From Nemertoderma westbladi (lineage: Eukaryota; Xenacoelomorpha; Nemertodermatida; Nemertodermatidae), in the NCBI GenBank assembly GCA_032718475.1, contig JAUCBJ010005626.1, positions 1 to 64,000 of the forward strand: a stretch of 64,000 nt of DNA, in the 5' to 3' direction. Under the pieces are notes generated by a model that ran no database searches, had not been told where the DNA came from, and worked only from the letters and a program-made list of their open reading frames with translations. Below, in pieces: positions 1 to 11,939 of the stretch. Position 1 is the stretch's first letter, and every line of letters begins with the position of its first letter. The position numbers were made by a program, and so were the translations under genes.

Positions 1-59
1 TGGTGTACCAAATTACATCAATAATTGAATAATTTATTTCTAATATCAAACCTAATTCA

Positions 60-360
60 CAGCACAGGCCTAAAGGCCATCGCTGCTTTCAATCTGATTG
101 GAGGGATCTTCTCAAGGCTTTGTATAAAGCTAATAATTTGTGCTGGCCTGGCTATGAAGCTTTATTGTCATTTTAGCTAAAGGTTCCCAAGCACATTCTG
201 TGAAGTAGCCAGTCAGAATTAATTGCTCCCAAGTTATTTGTGATTGGTCAATGGTATTGCAGTGGATGTTAGGATGAATAATAGTTCTATAGGATTGGTT
301 GGCATGCTGTAATGGTGTGACCAGTGGAAAGTTATGGGAAAATGTATATTGCAGTGAGTT
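60..360. repeat. Dispersed repeat, family A, copy 1
   Basis: This stretch shares blocks with 19,255-19,810 and 20,080-20,600, including 'aaaggccat', 'aaaggttcc', 'caggcacatt'-like text, 'ttaggatgaataata' and 'gtgaccagtggaaagtt'. The shared order over about 300 bp shows a dispersed element. No coding sequence or terminal repeat was seen, so its class is unknown. From about 360 to 696 I see only AT-rich unique DNA. Confidence 0.6.
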
Positions 361-696
361 CCTATTTATTTCTCAATCATATTTGACTTTGATGTAACAA
401 TATAATAGTAGTAGTTAAGTTATTGGCTTTTTCTAATTAATATTTTAATATCTAATAAAAAAGTAAGTATATAGGAATTAGCCTAGATCTACTTAACTGT
501 AATTTAATGACAATAAAATAATTATAAAATAAAATTTAGTAAAGTATGTTTGAAAATTAGTTACTATGGGCCTAGTAAAATGGCTAATATTTATTTTGCT
601 CTTCTAGAAAGTGGAATATTCTTAATATACTGGTAGATAATAATATACTTTAGCTTACCCAAAATGAATACTACCAGCTTTTCACTAAGCCTACAC

Positions 697-1424
697 TTAA
701 GGGGGGGGGGGGGGGGGGGGTACACCATTTTAGTCCAAAATATGTCGAAATTTTTTTATGGTCTATTATAATGCACCATTAAATGGTGTTTCCAAATCTG
801 AAAACCGCTATTTAGTAGCTCATTTAGTTTTCAAGATATAACAATTTCCATTTAGAGAATCCTATTGAAAGTACTATTACTATGTATAAGGAAAGGTCGA
901 TTATATCCAAATATTTTTTTTATGAAATTGTCAACTTCAAAACCCTACTACTTCTACAATTTTTGAGCAATTAGTCTGAAACTTTCTGTGGGTGTCTACA
1001 TAGCCACCCTGCATAAAAGTATCATACAACTTTTCGGAATTTTTTATTAATACAATTTAATACTATTTATAACAAACCTAAAAATTTAGCAGAAATTTGC
1101 TGCGCCACCTAGCGGTGCAGAATTATTTTCACAAAATTTCACCTGATAGTTATGTTGCCCCATCTTTGATCTATCATATAAAAAAACTTTCATGTGATTA
1201 GATTCAAAACTGTAAAAGCCTTAGGGTTTTAAGCGCAATCAAGTTTTTTTTATTGTTAACTAGTATTAACTAATATTAAATAGCGACAAACATTTTTTTC
1301 TGACCTGTCATGTAGAATAGCATCTTAGGCACCTATATTCCAAATTTAAGCCAAAACCAATCAATTTTGAAACGCTGAGAGTGATAAATCGAGGAGTTGT
1401 CCGAAAATGGTATACCCCCCTTAA
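697..1424. mobile_element. Poly-G-ended MITE with TTAA target duplication
   Basis: The element body is 701-1420. It opens with 20 G followed by TACACCATTTT and closes with the inverted counterpart AAAATGGTATACCCCCC. TTAA directly flanks both ends (697-700 and 1421-1424). A TTAA duplication is known for piggyBac and Kolobok DNA transposons, so this is inferred to be a non-autonomous relative of one of them. The interior is AT-rich with no reading frame. The left G tract is much longer (20) than the right (6), so one terminus has expanded or was mis-assembled. Confidence 0.75.
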
Positions 1425-1639
1425 TGCCTTATGGTTTTCATTTAACTAAGATGCTACTATACTTTTATAAATAATTATTATTGCTTATGTTTATATTATA
1501 TTATAATTATATTTATATTGCTTATATTTATATTATTTTATATTTTTTTCACCAAATCTATGAATGGCATATTCACAAGAATGCTATGTTGGGTTCACTG
1601 TATCAAGTACAATGCACACATCTCTAACCAGACACTATA

Positions 1640-1855
1640 TAACATTGGAGGTGTCTCATTGGTTCCACCAAGCTTGACACTAGAACAAAGCAGCCTCCGC
1701 TTTGCAGGACATTGGTTTCGCCGTGAGCCTGTGTACAATATTGTGCTTTGGCAGCCTCATGGAGAAAATTAGCCCATGAAGATTCGATAATCTCGCAAAT
1801 GTCATGGGGGATAGAGAGTTGTGGCAGAGCAACTTTGTTGATAAGCCGGCATAGC
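1640..1855 (+). pseudogene. LINE C-terminal remnant (family B)
   Basis: Two short blocks typical of the far C-terminus of a non-LTR retrotransposon polyprotein are seen. One is SLRFAGHWFRR followed by VLWQPHG. The other, in a different frame at 1787-1855, is DNLANVMGDRELWQ ending in a TAG stop. In intact relatives these blocks are joined by a basic linker and form a short tail after the reverse transcriptase. Here they are separated by a stop and a frameshift, so the copy is dead. A related minus-strand remnant lies at 48,070-48,350. No reverse transcriptase is left at this site. Confidence 0.6.
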
Positions 1856-1979
1856 ATTCTTAATGAGCGCTGCATTGGGCTTGCCAATTGTGGATTGCAT
1901 GGTGGTAACTAAATATTTTTGTTAAGCTGGCATTAGCATCTCATTGTGCCGTTTCATTTATAGTAGTATTGTAGTATAT

Positions 1980-2690
1980 TTGTACATTTCATATTTATAC
2001 AAATCATAAAAATAGTAAGCAATAATATGTTTAATAACTAAAATAATTAACAATTATTCTAACTGGCATCATGTACATTAAAAACAATACTGTATTTAGT
2101 GCTAGTTAAAATGAAAGGAAGCGCTGTGGTGTACTCTTTGAGTACTATCAATATCAGAGCAGAGTGGATTAACATTCACTATTCACAACCTTCTGGGAGT
2201 TTATGTTAGTTCCATACATATTGATAACATTATCATTTCTTTTAACACTTATCATCCATTCGTTCTATATAATGATATCACTCACTATGCTCTCTCAGTA
2301 AATAAGTGACCCCAGGGTGCGTGGTAAATTAAGCATATTTAATTAACTTTACAATAAATATTTATTATATATAATGTATGTATGTATAATATATAGTATA
2401 ATATATAATGTATACAATGTAATGTATATTATGCAATATATAATTATTACAGTAAGTGAATTACAGACATTACATAGTAAATTACAGTAATATAATGTAA
2501 TTATACATTATTATATAATGTATAATATTACATATTTACATATTTTATTTATTTATTTATTATTTATATATCTTGATAGCTGGCTGTTCTTATTTAGTGT
2601 TAAGATTTAATTAATTATACCTACCACCTATTAACATATAAATCTGCAACAATAATAAACATTACTATATCAGCCCATATTAAGTTATTA
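1980..2690. other. AT-rich low-complexity DNA
   Basis: This span holds no gene that I can support. From 2340 to 2570 it is built from 'taatgtata', 'tatgtatg' and 'attatt' runs. Confidence 0.5.
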
Positions 2691-2850
2691 TGGTGGCTGA
2701 TCTTTGCCAATTAATTAATTTGTTCAGAAGTTCTCCATGATGTCATAATTTATGGTCAACCATAAATTAATTTATGGTCAACCAAAAAATTATTTATGGT
2801 CAACCATAAATTAATTTATGGTCGATCAAAAAATTATTTATGGTCAACCA

Positions 2851-3049
2851 TAAATTAATTTCTGGAGGTTGGAATTTCCCGGTTCCTTGCAGGGCAAGTT
2901 TTGGACAGGCCATTTATTAGTTACTTTGAGTAATTACATTCAAATAAATGTGCAATTGTATAGTTTCCCACTACCCTAACCAATGAATGGCCTGTCCAAA
3001 TCTTGCCCTACAAGGAACCAGGAAATTCAAACTTCCAGAAATTAATTTA
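2851..3049. mobile_element. Short fold-back element nested in the outer element
   Basis: About 85 bp at the left (aatttctgg, ggttccttgcagggcaag, ttggacaggccatt) reappears inverted at the right (aatggcctgtccaa, cttgccctacaaggaacc, ccagaaatt). The spacer is about 40 bp. It has no coding capacity. It could instead be a hairpin arm of the outer element. Confidence 0.55.
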
Positions 3050-3099
3050 TGCTTGACCATAAATTAATAATTTATGGTCAACCTTAGGCATAAATTATG

Positions 3100-3766
3100 A
3101 TGTCATACAGGGACGGATTATGGAATTTCGGGCCCCCGGCAGTCGCAACTTACGGGCCCCTACCCCCCCCCCCCCCCCCCCCCCCCGACAAAAACCAATT
3201 TCAAAAAATTTTGGTCCCCGTTGGTACAAATAAGTAACGCTGTAGTGATATTTTTTTCAAATAAAACAATATATTTGATATAAAAACGTAACGGAAAACA
3301 CTTTAGACAGAATAGTTGAATTTCGCTAAATTGAATATCAGTGAAAAAAGAGGTGATTTCCACTTACTTTTATTTTTATCGAATAATAGTCCTTTATTAT
3401 TTAAATAATAATAATTTTTTCCTAAAATTACACCATCCAAAAGACGTCAATTCTATATTTAGGAACGAATAATATACTGGTATATCAATGAATTAGACAC
3501 AAAATTACTTAAAAATAGCAATTTTTTTTAAAACACTTTATCATTCTATGGGGCACAGTGCTCTGAATGGTGTGGCTATATGTGAGATATACTCTAAGTA
3601 TTCATTGAACAGCCAGAAATTAATAAATAAATGAGATTGTTTTAGGTTTATCAGTGAGATAATGTTCGGTAAATTTCTCCCAACTTGCGGGCCCCTTCCA
3701 ACTTACAGGCCCCCGGCAGCTGCCCCTGTTGCCCCCCCCCCCCCTTAATCCGTCCCTGATGTCATA
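3100..3766. mobile_element. hAT-type MITE with 8-bp target duplication
   Basis: The element is 3108-3758 (651 bp). It starts CAGGGACGGATTA and ends with the exact complement TAATCCGTCCCTG. The eight bases ATGTCATA flank it on both sides (3100-3107, 3759-3766), the hallmark duplication of hAT transposons, whose ends typically begin CAGGG. Subterminal blocks 'gggccccc' are also inverted. Poly-C tracts of 24 nt (3163-3186) and 13 nt (3732-3744) lie just inside the ends. There is no transposase; it must have been moved in trans. Confidence 0.85.
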
Positions 3767-3769
3767 GGG

Positions 3770-5150
3770 AACTTCTGAAAAAAAAATTCATTAATTGGCA
3801 AAGATCAGTTTTGTAAATTAATTTAATATGGATATTTTTAATAATGTCAATATTCCATATATTAAATATAGTATTAGTCGGTCTATAATTTATTTTGTCC
3901 AAAGTGAAACTGACAGTAAATTTGTCAAATATGTCAACTGACAAATATTTGTATATTATGAAAATCCTACTGACTAGAATAGTTTTTGATTCTTTATTTT
4001 GAAAAAGTATAGTCTGGCGGTAGCTCCGAAAAGTGTGATATATGGTCTTTAAGCAGTTTGTTTACAGTTTCCATATGTATGCTGATTCCAAATCAGAGTG
4101 ATGCCACTCGTGAAAGTTTGAGCATTTTTTTTATTACTACTTAAAGTTAGCACCATAATAATTCTACTTCTATGCGAGAAATGTTGAGTTGTCAATATAT
4201 TTCCTATGATACTATAGTGTTTTTTTCTGCAACATAATATATTTTTGCCGATTCTTTTGGTTATTTTACTGTTTGAGCTGTGTATTTTACTAGTTTATAC
4301 TACTGCAGCGTAGGACCAAATTAGTTTATCATTTAATTAGGTTGTCATGCCATGCAGGCTGCCATTTTTATCTACCGGTACCATACTGTATTTTGTAATC
4401 TGTATTGTACTATATTGTACTGTATAGTGTATAATCATTATTATGATTATTTAGTGGCATTACTACACCTTGTGTACCTGCAAGCCAGACTAATACCAAA
4501 AAATATATCAAACTTATGTTTTTCTTGTTATTTCATGTGTATATGTTCCCTAACATCTTTCAGAACTTTTTCCAATAAATAATGTATGTTCTAGAAGTAA
4601 ATCATTAGCTATAAATGGCTAATTTCAACCAATAATGGATAAATCCAAATTGTGGTATGACTGGTACCACTATAGTCATATGACACCCCTACCCAAAGTT
4701 TTCTACTACTCATTTCTTAATGTTCTAGAACATGTTAGCTAGTTAAATAAATAGTTAAATAAATTAAAAATATTATTACAAATCAAATATTTTTTAGAAC
4801 AATAAGAAGATAGATAGAATATTGACATTTCTATAGTACACTAAGCATTATTTATAAAGAGATGGCAAGACAACGTATGTGTTTTAAATGTGCTAGAAAC
4901 CATGAAAATCTCCTATATATTCTCAGACTCGTATTCCTAGTCTCCTTAATGCCAGCAGACTTATGGGTGATAATATTTCTGAAACACTGGATCTTCTTCA
5001 GTCAATTACATGCCATCGTATTTGCATATCGACCTATACATCAAAACACCACATAGAACGAGCAACTAAAAGATTGAAGTTCCTGAATGGCAACGGTGAT
5101 GAGATTGGGGAATATGTTAGCATTCATGTCACTCTGAAGATCAACAATTT
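3770..5150. other. AT-rich intergenic DNA
   Basis: No gene or bounded repeat could be supported. A few GTTCTAGAAC-like words occur near 4590, 4720 and 4790. A weak reading segment at 4862-5056 may be the decayed front of the pseudogene that follows, but it is too short to assign. Confidence 0.4.
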
Positions 5151-5159
5151 GACATTCTA

Positions 5160-8100
5160 GCAGATTGTCTGTTTTGTGGTGATGAATGCAACAGGATAAA
5201 CAAGCCAAATATGTCGAACTGAGAATTCTTGGAAGTTCAGACTTAAAGGCTTCTGGTGCAAGGAACCATCATGTCTGCAGAGTTAACTTTATAGCATCAT
5301 GGAGTGTGTACAAGCAGCAATAATGCCTACATCTGGAGGTAATGAAGATCTTGCTCTTGAGCTAATGTTTAGTGACATGTCTGCTGATATACAGTCTTCA
5401 TGGAATACCACAGAGCTGTATGTATATATATTTAGACTATGGAGGCAGCAACTTTTGCAGGAACGTTTTGATTGAGAAGATACTCCTGCATTTTGGAGAA
5501 AAAATATTGATGTTGAGCGGAAATGGAACTGTCAGCATTTTGCTTTTTTGGACTGATGCCTGTCAGTTAGTGAAAATCACCAAAGCCTCGAACGACGATA
5601 AAATGGCAATGGCAATAGATTAATTATGTAGTCAATACTGTAATTCACAAAATTACAAACCCAAATATGGTCACATTCAACTTAGACTCTATATGTGATA
5701 CAGTGACCAATGAGGTGATTCTGACATTACCCCAATTATTCGATTAGTTGGGACTGCCAAAACTACCAACTGTGCTTATCTCGAGCATCATTACAAGTCA
5801 TATTACACACCCCCCAACACCGCTCCAGGTGGCTTTATCAAACTTCGTGAAGAAGAAATCTCTCATCACTGAGTTGTACACCTTGTACATGTAAACCTCA
5901 CATTACAATGAGTTAGGCGTTTCAAAGCTTCTGCAGGTTGTAGAGATATTCATAACTTTGCAATTGGAACCAAACTTATTCAGGGTGTTGGTGATAATTT
6001 TGATTTATCTGTATCATCCCCAAATGGACTTAACCAAACACATTGCTTGTGGAAGAGAAAATCCAAAGAGAAATCCCAAGTTTGAGAAAGATAATCATCC
6101 ACTGTTATAAAGTACCAAAAGATCCACCTATGCCATCAAATGAATCTTGCTGAAATCCACTTCGTCTCAAAATATTAGCCTACCAAGCCATAATGGTCTC
6201 ACTGTCCGCTGGTCAGATCTATATAACATATACAAATGAACAACAATTATATAAGATTGCTGTACAATTGCAATGGTATGATTCTCCCACATTTGTTAAC
6301 TTCTACTTGAGTCTTTCCAGTATGCATATGTTGAAGTCATTTGTTGGTTATGTTTGGAGTACTCATATCCTCAACAGGTTTACAAGAAGTGATGGAATCT
6401 GCTTTTGCTGGCATTATAAAAATGCTTCTGGGTAAAAAGTTCCCTCAAAACATAAGGGCCATGAGATTGACAATGGAAGCGGTGTTGCGCAATATGTTAA
6501 CAGACCTGGGAATAGAAACGATGTGACGAAGCATGAAATGACGACTCATTGTACAATTTGAGATGAGAGCATTAAAAAGCCAGACATGCTATCTATGGTT
6601 GGACTGCTTCATCAAACCTGTTTTAATCATAATGACTTTTGTTCGAGCTGAACGTGAGGGGAGTGGCCTCTCCATCTAGCTGCAGTTGATTCAATGCTTC
6701 CATATTTTGCAGCAGCCACTCATTGGCATTATTTTAGGTACACCACTGTATATCTCATCAAAATGTTCTAAGATGCTTGATGACCTATTGAAGCACTTTA
6801 TGAATTGTGAACATGTAATGCGACATCGACCTGGTTTCTGGAAATGCCATTTGGTCTGATATGATGATTGAGACAACTATAATGTGCTATGGACATGGAC
6901 CACATGGGTTGAAAGGGATAAAAATGAAATCAAGTGCAACAAAAGGATGGGCACTGAGTATGGGTATATCAGGAAAGCTTCAGCATGACTTGTTGGAACT
7001 GAAAGACAAGTATGGAACATCCTCTGCTCACCAAGCGACAACATACAAAGAGGAAAGTTCATGATGGAATTGACAGACAGAAAATAAGGAGCTTCCTCCA
7101 GTCATGTATCTCACCTATAGTATCATCTGAACATGAATCAGATTCAGATATTCAGTTGGTTGACCCTGCACTTATTTATTCCTGGTTTATGGCACTACAA
7201 TCATGTGGCCTGAAAATTCCTATTGAAGATGTCATTAGTATGAACAAGCACCTGTGTCACTATCTGTTTACAGAGAATGTAGGAAGATAATCGTATTTCA
7301 AAGATTTTTTTTTCTTTCAATTATCAATTTCATAAATCAAAGCTTGCCTGTGAATTAAATTCACTCACTGATGCTAACGTCATTGATGGTTCTACCTTTT
7401 TATTGGTTGTTAACTGGCCATCCAATGCCACTGGTGTCAAGTATCTAATCTAAACAATGTAATTTTGTGATATCAAAACTCTAAGTATGTGATGTATTCC
7501 TCACTTTTTTGACAGGTATTTTGATAATAGTATTAAGTCCACTGCTCGTGCTAAGCGTGGTAGGAGTTCTTCAAAGCAATATCAGCCAACTGCTTCTTTA
7601 CCATTGCCACCGAGGGAAGTAACTTCACTCAAATACCAATAACAAGGTTCAATTGATAGATATTGTCAGTAAGCATGCAGTTTGTTGAAGAAGCTTTGTC
7701 TACAGCATCTGATTATGCCTTGGTTATCACTAGTAGTTTTTCCACTTCCTGTCATGTTCAGTCAGGTATAAAAAGTTCTTATGATCTCAAATCAGAACAC
7801 GAGGAAGCAGATGTCACCATTTGTCAATGGGTAATTCATATTGCTAAAAAGGAAAATATAAAACGAGTAAATGTCCTATCAGATGACACATGTTTTCATA
7901 TTACTGGCGTATTTCTATTAGAAAGAGGGAATGATAATCCAACTTACACTCGAGTTGTCTGGTAGTGGCCACAAGCTGATCGATATAGGGGAAACTGCAA
8001 GGAAAAACGATCATTTAATGGCAAATCTGCTTGCAGCTCATGCAGTATCAGGCTGTGAACTGTTGCTCAATGTCACGGAACTGGGAAAGCTATAGTCCTG

Positions 8101-8560
8101 AAACATTTACCCCGTATTAATTATTATTAGTCTTAATGAAATTGGTAAAGAGAATGGTGACATTGATACAGTCTGCAAACAAGCAACATCTCTGATGAGC
8201 AGGTGTTATGGATGGATATCCAATACTTAACATGACTAAAGCAAGACTCAAAGCTTGGTCTTACAAGAGGTCAGAAGCACAGATAAATGAAATGCATTCA
8301 TACAAAATTTTGGAATGCTGCTCCAATGGTTCTCCGCCTTGGGTAGATCTCACAAGGTTTGGATGGACACAAGATGATGAATCGAAGATGTTATTGCCTA
8401 TTAGAATTCCAGAAGGTGTTGCGGAGGGTCCAAGCATATCATCAATCTAATCAATTGTGGGTGTCATTCAATACAATCGTGCAGCTCTAACTGTTGCAGC
8501 TGCTCCTCTGCAAAGATCCCCTGTACTGATTTGTGCCAATGTAAAGGACTAAAAAAACGT
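5160..8560 (+). pseudogene. Decayed copy of a large multi-copy invertebrate gene family
   Basis: Scattered in-order blocks match a large family of uncharacterised proteins that I recall from marine invertebrates and fish; it has no standard name. Order seen: a CxxC start (CLFCGDEC, about 5163), YVEVICWL then GLQEVMESAF and a RAMRLTMEAVL-like helix (6300-6520), WPLHLAAVDSMLPYF (6662-6710), EHVMRHRPGFW (6810-6842), IETTIMCYGHGP (6868-6903), a CQW/SDDT block (7820-7890), LLAAHAVSGCELL (8027-8066), and PPWVDLTRFGWTQDDESK followed by LLPIRIPEGV (8335-8420). Intact members end in a Cys-rich tail, of which only traces remain. Many stops and frame changes prove decay. The family behaves like a mobile or retro-amplified gene; its function is not known to me. 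Confidence 0.65.
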
Positions 8561-9028
8561 ATTACTTAAATTTTTCCACACCTATAAAGTAAGTGTATGA
8601 ATATAACAAAATTATATAGTTGAAGAAATGTTGTATTCAAGGAATACAATTCAACTTTCAAGTCACTTTCAAGGCAGATACTAAAGACTATCACAATCAC
8701 GACATACATTTTGATATATCTCAAAATGCTCAAAATTTCATGAGTGGCATCACTCAGATTCTGATTCAGCGGATAATTTTGATCTTGAAAAGGCAAATAA
8801 AATGTCATGAAGACCAAATATCATACTTTTGTCGAAAATGCCTATTTGGCTCCCGGACTAATATATCTATAATGTAGTTATTTATTTATAAATAGGTAAT
8901 ACATACTTCTATTTAAGAAATCTGTAAGTTCTATGATAAAATTACGAAATTCAAAGTTATACAGAATCATTGATATACACATATACACCATCTCCATTAA
9001 TACATCAACCATTTTTAGTGGGTCGGAG

Positions 9029-9048
9029 CCCCCCCCCCCCCCCCTTAA
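9029..9048. repeat. Poly-C tract followed by TTAA
   Basis: Sixteen C (9029-9044) run directly into TTAA. This is the same layout as the right end of the 697-1424 element, so it may be one end of another TTAA element whose partner end is missing or lies in the adjoining fold-back. Confidence 0.4.
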
Positions 9049-9079
9049 TTTTTTTCAAATTTCAATCATATGCTACGAA

Positions 9080-9720
9080 ATTTTTTATGGTGATAGTTCG
9101 TCAATTTTTCTTACTGCTGGCCTGGCCGGATTTTTAAATTTATGAGCTATTTCGATTCAACAAGCCGTTAAAAATCGTCTATTTCGCAATATTTAGCCAC
9201 CTCCGTCGGCTTTATTTTTCGTCTTTGGAATGAAATCTAGATATCTTTAGAACCGCCATCATGTGCAGATTCAGAATCAGAAAACTATTTTAAATTTCGC
9301 CCCTTACTTCCAGAGATATTATCAAAATTCAAAGGTATACATTTTGACACATAAATTGATATAATTCTAACGTTTTTTTTTACTCATATAGAATATTAAC
9401 TACGCATAATGAAGAAACAATATGTAGAGTTTTAAAAGCTCAGCTAAATAATAATTAATATTCTAGAATTTTAAGACAAAAACATCAGAATTATAGCCAT
9501 TTACGTCTCAAAATTCGCACATACGGTTATCTGATTTGGAATCTGCAGATGAGGGCGGTTCTAATGATATCCAGATTACATTCAAAAGACGAAAAATAAA
9601 GTCTACAGAGGTGATTAAACATTGCTAAATATACATTTTTTAAAGGGCTTGTATGGAAATAACTGAGAAATTGAAAAAACGGGCCAGTGCAGTAGTAAGA
9701 AAATGGTGTAGTTGTATAAA
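9080..9720. mobile_element. Fold-back repeat, family C
   Basis: The left arm (about 9080-9330) contains 'cttactgctgg', 'gccggattttt', 'gagctatttcgat', 'cgtctatttcgcaatattta' and 'gaaccgcca'. These reappear inverted in the right arm (about 9500-9720). A third copy, in the same orientation as the right arm, lies at 45,040-45,330. No reading frame is present. The arms are diverged, so the insertion is old. Confidence 0.55.
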
Positions 9721-9724
9721 TGGC

Positions 9725-10375
9725 AAAATATAAAATTATAGTTCCCTTCATAGCTAATAGAATTATTTAGTCATAAATTATGCTATTTAAGAAATCTATT
9801 GGTCGTATGATAAAATTAAAAGATGTAGAGTATCAACTTAGTGGTATAGTGAAATATAATTAATAATTTTTAAACTATTTATAACTATTATAATTATTTT
9901 TAGTTATAAATATGTGATCAATTTTGCTATTTCAGAAATTTCAGACTTACAGTATGATATTGTTATTATAGAATTCAAATTCATATAGAAATAATTGTTA
10001 ACATGTTTGAGAAATCCACAATTATTATTTAAATGGTTATTATTATTTGTATTCAATAAAGATGTCTAGTTGTTAGAGAAGCTTCCAGTATTGAATATCC
10101 ACATAATGTTGTTTTCATCTTCCCCCACTCCTTCGATACCAACACTTGAGGGACTTTATACCTTTTCAACAAACTTATTTTGGTAAGCTACTTAATGATT
10201 GGACAAACAATTCTAGAAATATCAGATCAAGGTAGTGTGTAATCAAAGTTTTGCCAGTCTTTTTGTAGTAGATACAGTTGTTTTCTGTACAATATGTGCC
10301 TTATTATAGAATCAGTGCCATAATGAAAAAAGAATGCTTCAAAGTGGCATACATTGTGAAACTATGTTTAAATAT
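9725..10375. other. AT-rich intergenic DNA
   Basis: I see no gene, bounded element or RNA gene here. Confidence 0.4.
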
Positions 10376-10377
10376 GT

Positions 10378-11275
10378 AATATTATGGGTTTGTTCCGAAG
10401 TGGAAAAAATGAGGAAGCGCGTCACCGGGGGTTGAACAAATGCTATATGTATGTTTCGGCCTCATTAGTATCGCTAACCAGTTCAGGCACTTACTGACAC
10501 TAACTCTCCCACCTAATCCACTTCTATTGAACACTGAACAGGCAGTCTTAGGTTGCATACAGTGGACTTAACCACCCTCAAGGTAAAGAGGTGTTAAAGT
10601 GAAACAGGAGAGAAGTACAAAAGGGTCCACTGTTAGAGATAGGATATGCAACTTAAGGCCCCCCTCACACGGAGCAACTTGTTTCTGCAACTTGTTTCTG
10701 AAACTTGTTGCTGGACCCCCTCACACACAGAAACTTGTTGCTGCAACTTGTTTCCGAAACTTGTTTCTGTGTGTGAGGAGTCCAGCAACAAGTTTCTGCA
10801 ACTTGTTTCCGAAACTTATTTCTGTGTGTGAGGGGGTCCAGCAACGAGTTGCTGGAAGTTATATTCCCAGCAACTTTTTTAAAAACCTTTTTTACATCCA
10901 ATTTTTAGATTAGAGCTAGTATTCGATAAATTGAGTGATTTGATATTATATATAAATCACTGGACATGTTAGCTATTTGTTTTAAAATAATTGTTATTTT
11001 CTTGAGCAACAAGTTTCTGTGTGTGAGGGGGTCCAGCAACAAGTTGCTGAAACAAGTTGCAGAAACAAGTTGCTCCGTGTGAGGGGGGCCTAATACTTCC
11101 TGTTCAATGGGAGTGGATTAGATGGGATAGCAAGTGCCAAGTGTCAGGGGAAAGTGGCTGAACTGGTTTGCACTACTGATGGGGCCTGATAGGCCGAAAC
11201 ATACGTATAGCGCTGGTTCAACCCCTGGTGACATGCTTCTTCATATTTTCCATTTCTGAACAAAACCATAATATT
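10378..11275. mobile_element. Fold-back element with about 180-bp inverted ends
   Basis: The left end, from AATATTATGG at 10378, reads 'gtttcggcct', 'aaccagttca', 'taatccact' and 'attgaacag'. The right end carries the same words inverted down to CCATAATATT at 11275. Each arm is about 180 bp. The interior is occupied by a younger Harbinger-type element (10,654-11,093), which disrupts what would otherwise be a compact hairpin. Confidence 0.7.
10654..11093. mobile_element. PIF/Harbinger-type MITE with TAA target duplication
   Basis: The element body is 10657-11090 (434 bp). It has near-perfect ends GGCCCCCCTCACACGGAGCA and its inverse, flanked by TAA on both sides. A 3-bp TWA duplication with G/C-rich ends is characteristic of PIF/Harbinger transposons. 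The ends consist of tandem words 'gcaacttgtttctg' and 'gttgctggacccc' that recur inside both arms. Apparent reading frames across it are by-products of this internal repetition. No transposase is present. Confidence 0.85.
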
Positions 11276-11384
11276 GAGAAAGTGACATCAATGACGTCAG
11301 AACACTCACCATGGCACATATGATAGTGGGAGTGTCTGGTAGGAAAATACCATATTATGTGACAGGATGGAACCTGGATGCAAA

Positions 11385-11580
11385 TCATGGCGTCTCAATG
11401 TTAAATTCTCAATTTAGGGAAAGGAGCATGTTACAGTGGCCCATTATTCTAACCAAAACAATAAACGAATCTTGATAGAACAGGTTACAGTTTAATTTTG
11501 GGAGTAATCTCTTGTTATTTGCATCGAATTTCCCCTGGAGGGGGATGGATTTGTATTGCATCAAAAGTCACCCCCTATAT
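11385..11580. mobile_element. Poly-G MITE family D, degraded copy
   Basis: The core words 'gggaaaggagca', 'gttacagtgg', 'ctaaccaaaacaataaa', 'gaacaggttacag' and 'ttcccctggag' match the copies at 53,241-53,506 and 21,209-22,167. The long G/C end tracts are nearly lost here (only 'caccccct' at the right). Confidence 0.6.
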
Positions 11581-11939
11581 GCACCATATAGGACATACGC
11601 TTAGACTGACCCCATACATAGAGTATGAGTACACACTCAAATATATATAATAAAATGCACAGAAAAGGTGTGTGGGGGCATGACCTACTACTGTATAATA
11701 GTTACTACTATTATGGTCATAGCAACTATTATGGTTACCTATTATTATATTATAGTAGGTCATAGTGGGGGTTAACTTATTACATATATTTAATATTTAT
11801 TGCTGCAGTTTGAATTCTAAGGAGATAGTAGAGTAGCCAATAGGAAACAAGTAGTGTGGGATTGTGCCATATAGATATCAATATGACTGAATCCTTTTTC
11901 TGATGTTTCTGTGTTGACAATAGGGTTGGGCGCTAAAAA

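Larger units (their letters stand above)
2697..3808. mobile_element. Outer fold-back element hosting two nested insertions
   Basis: The ends are inverted copies of about 45 bp: CTGATCTTTGCCAATTAAT at 2697 and its complement ending at 3808, each followed by a 'cagaagttc' block. The left interior has tandem inverted words 'tttatggtcaaccataaatt' (2750-2850) repeated four times. A smaller hairpin (2851-3049) and a hAT-type element (3100-3766) sit inside it. It looks like an old non-autonomous DNA element. A target duplication was not resolved. Confidence 0.6.

Noticed and set aside
10599-10913. Frames over the Harbinger-type element
   Set aside because: They come from tandem 'aacttgtttctg' words of the inverted ends and have no independent support.
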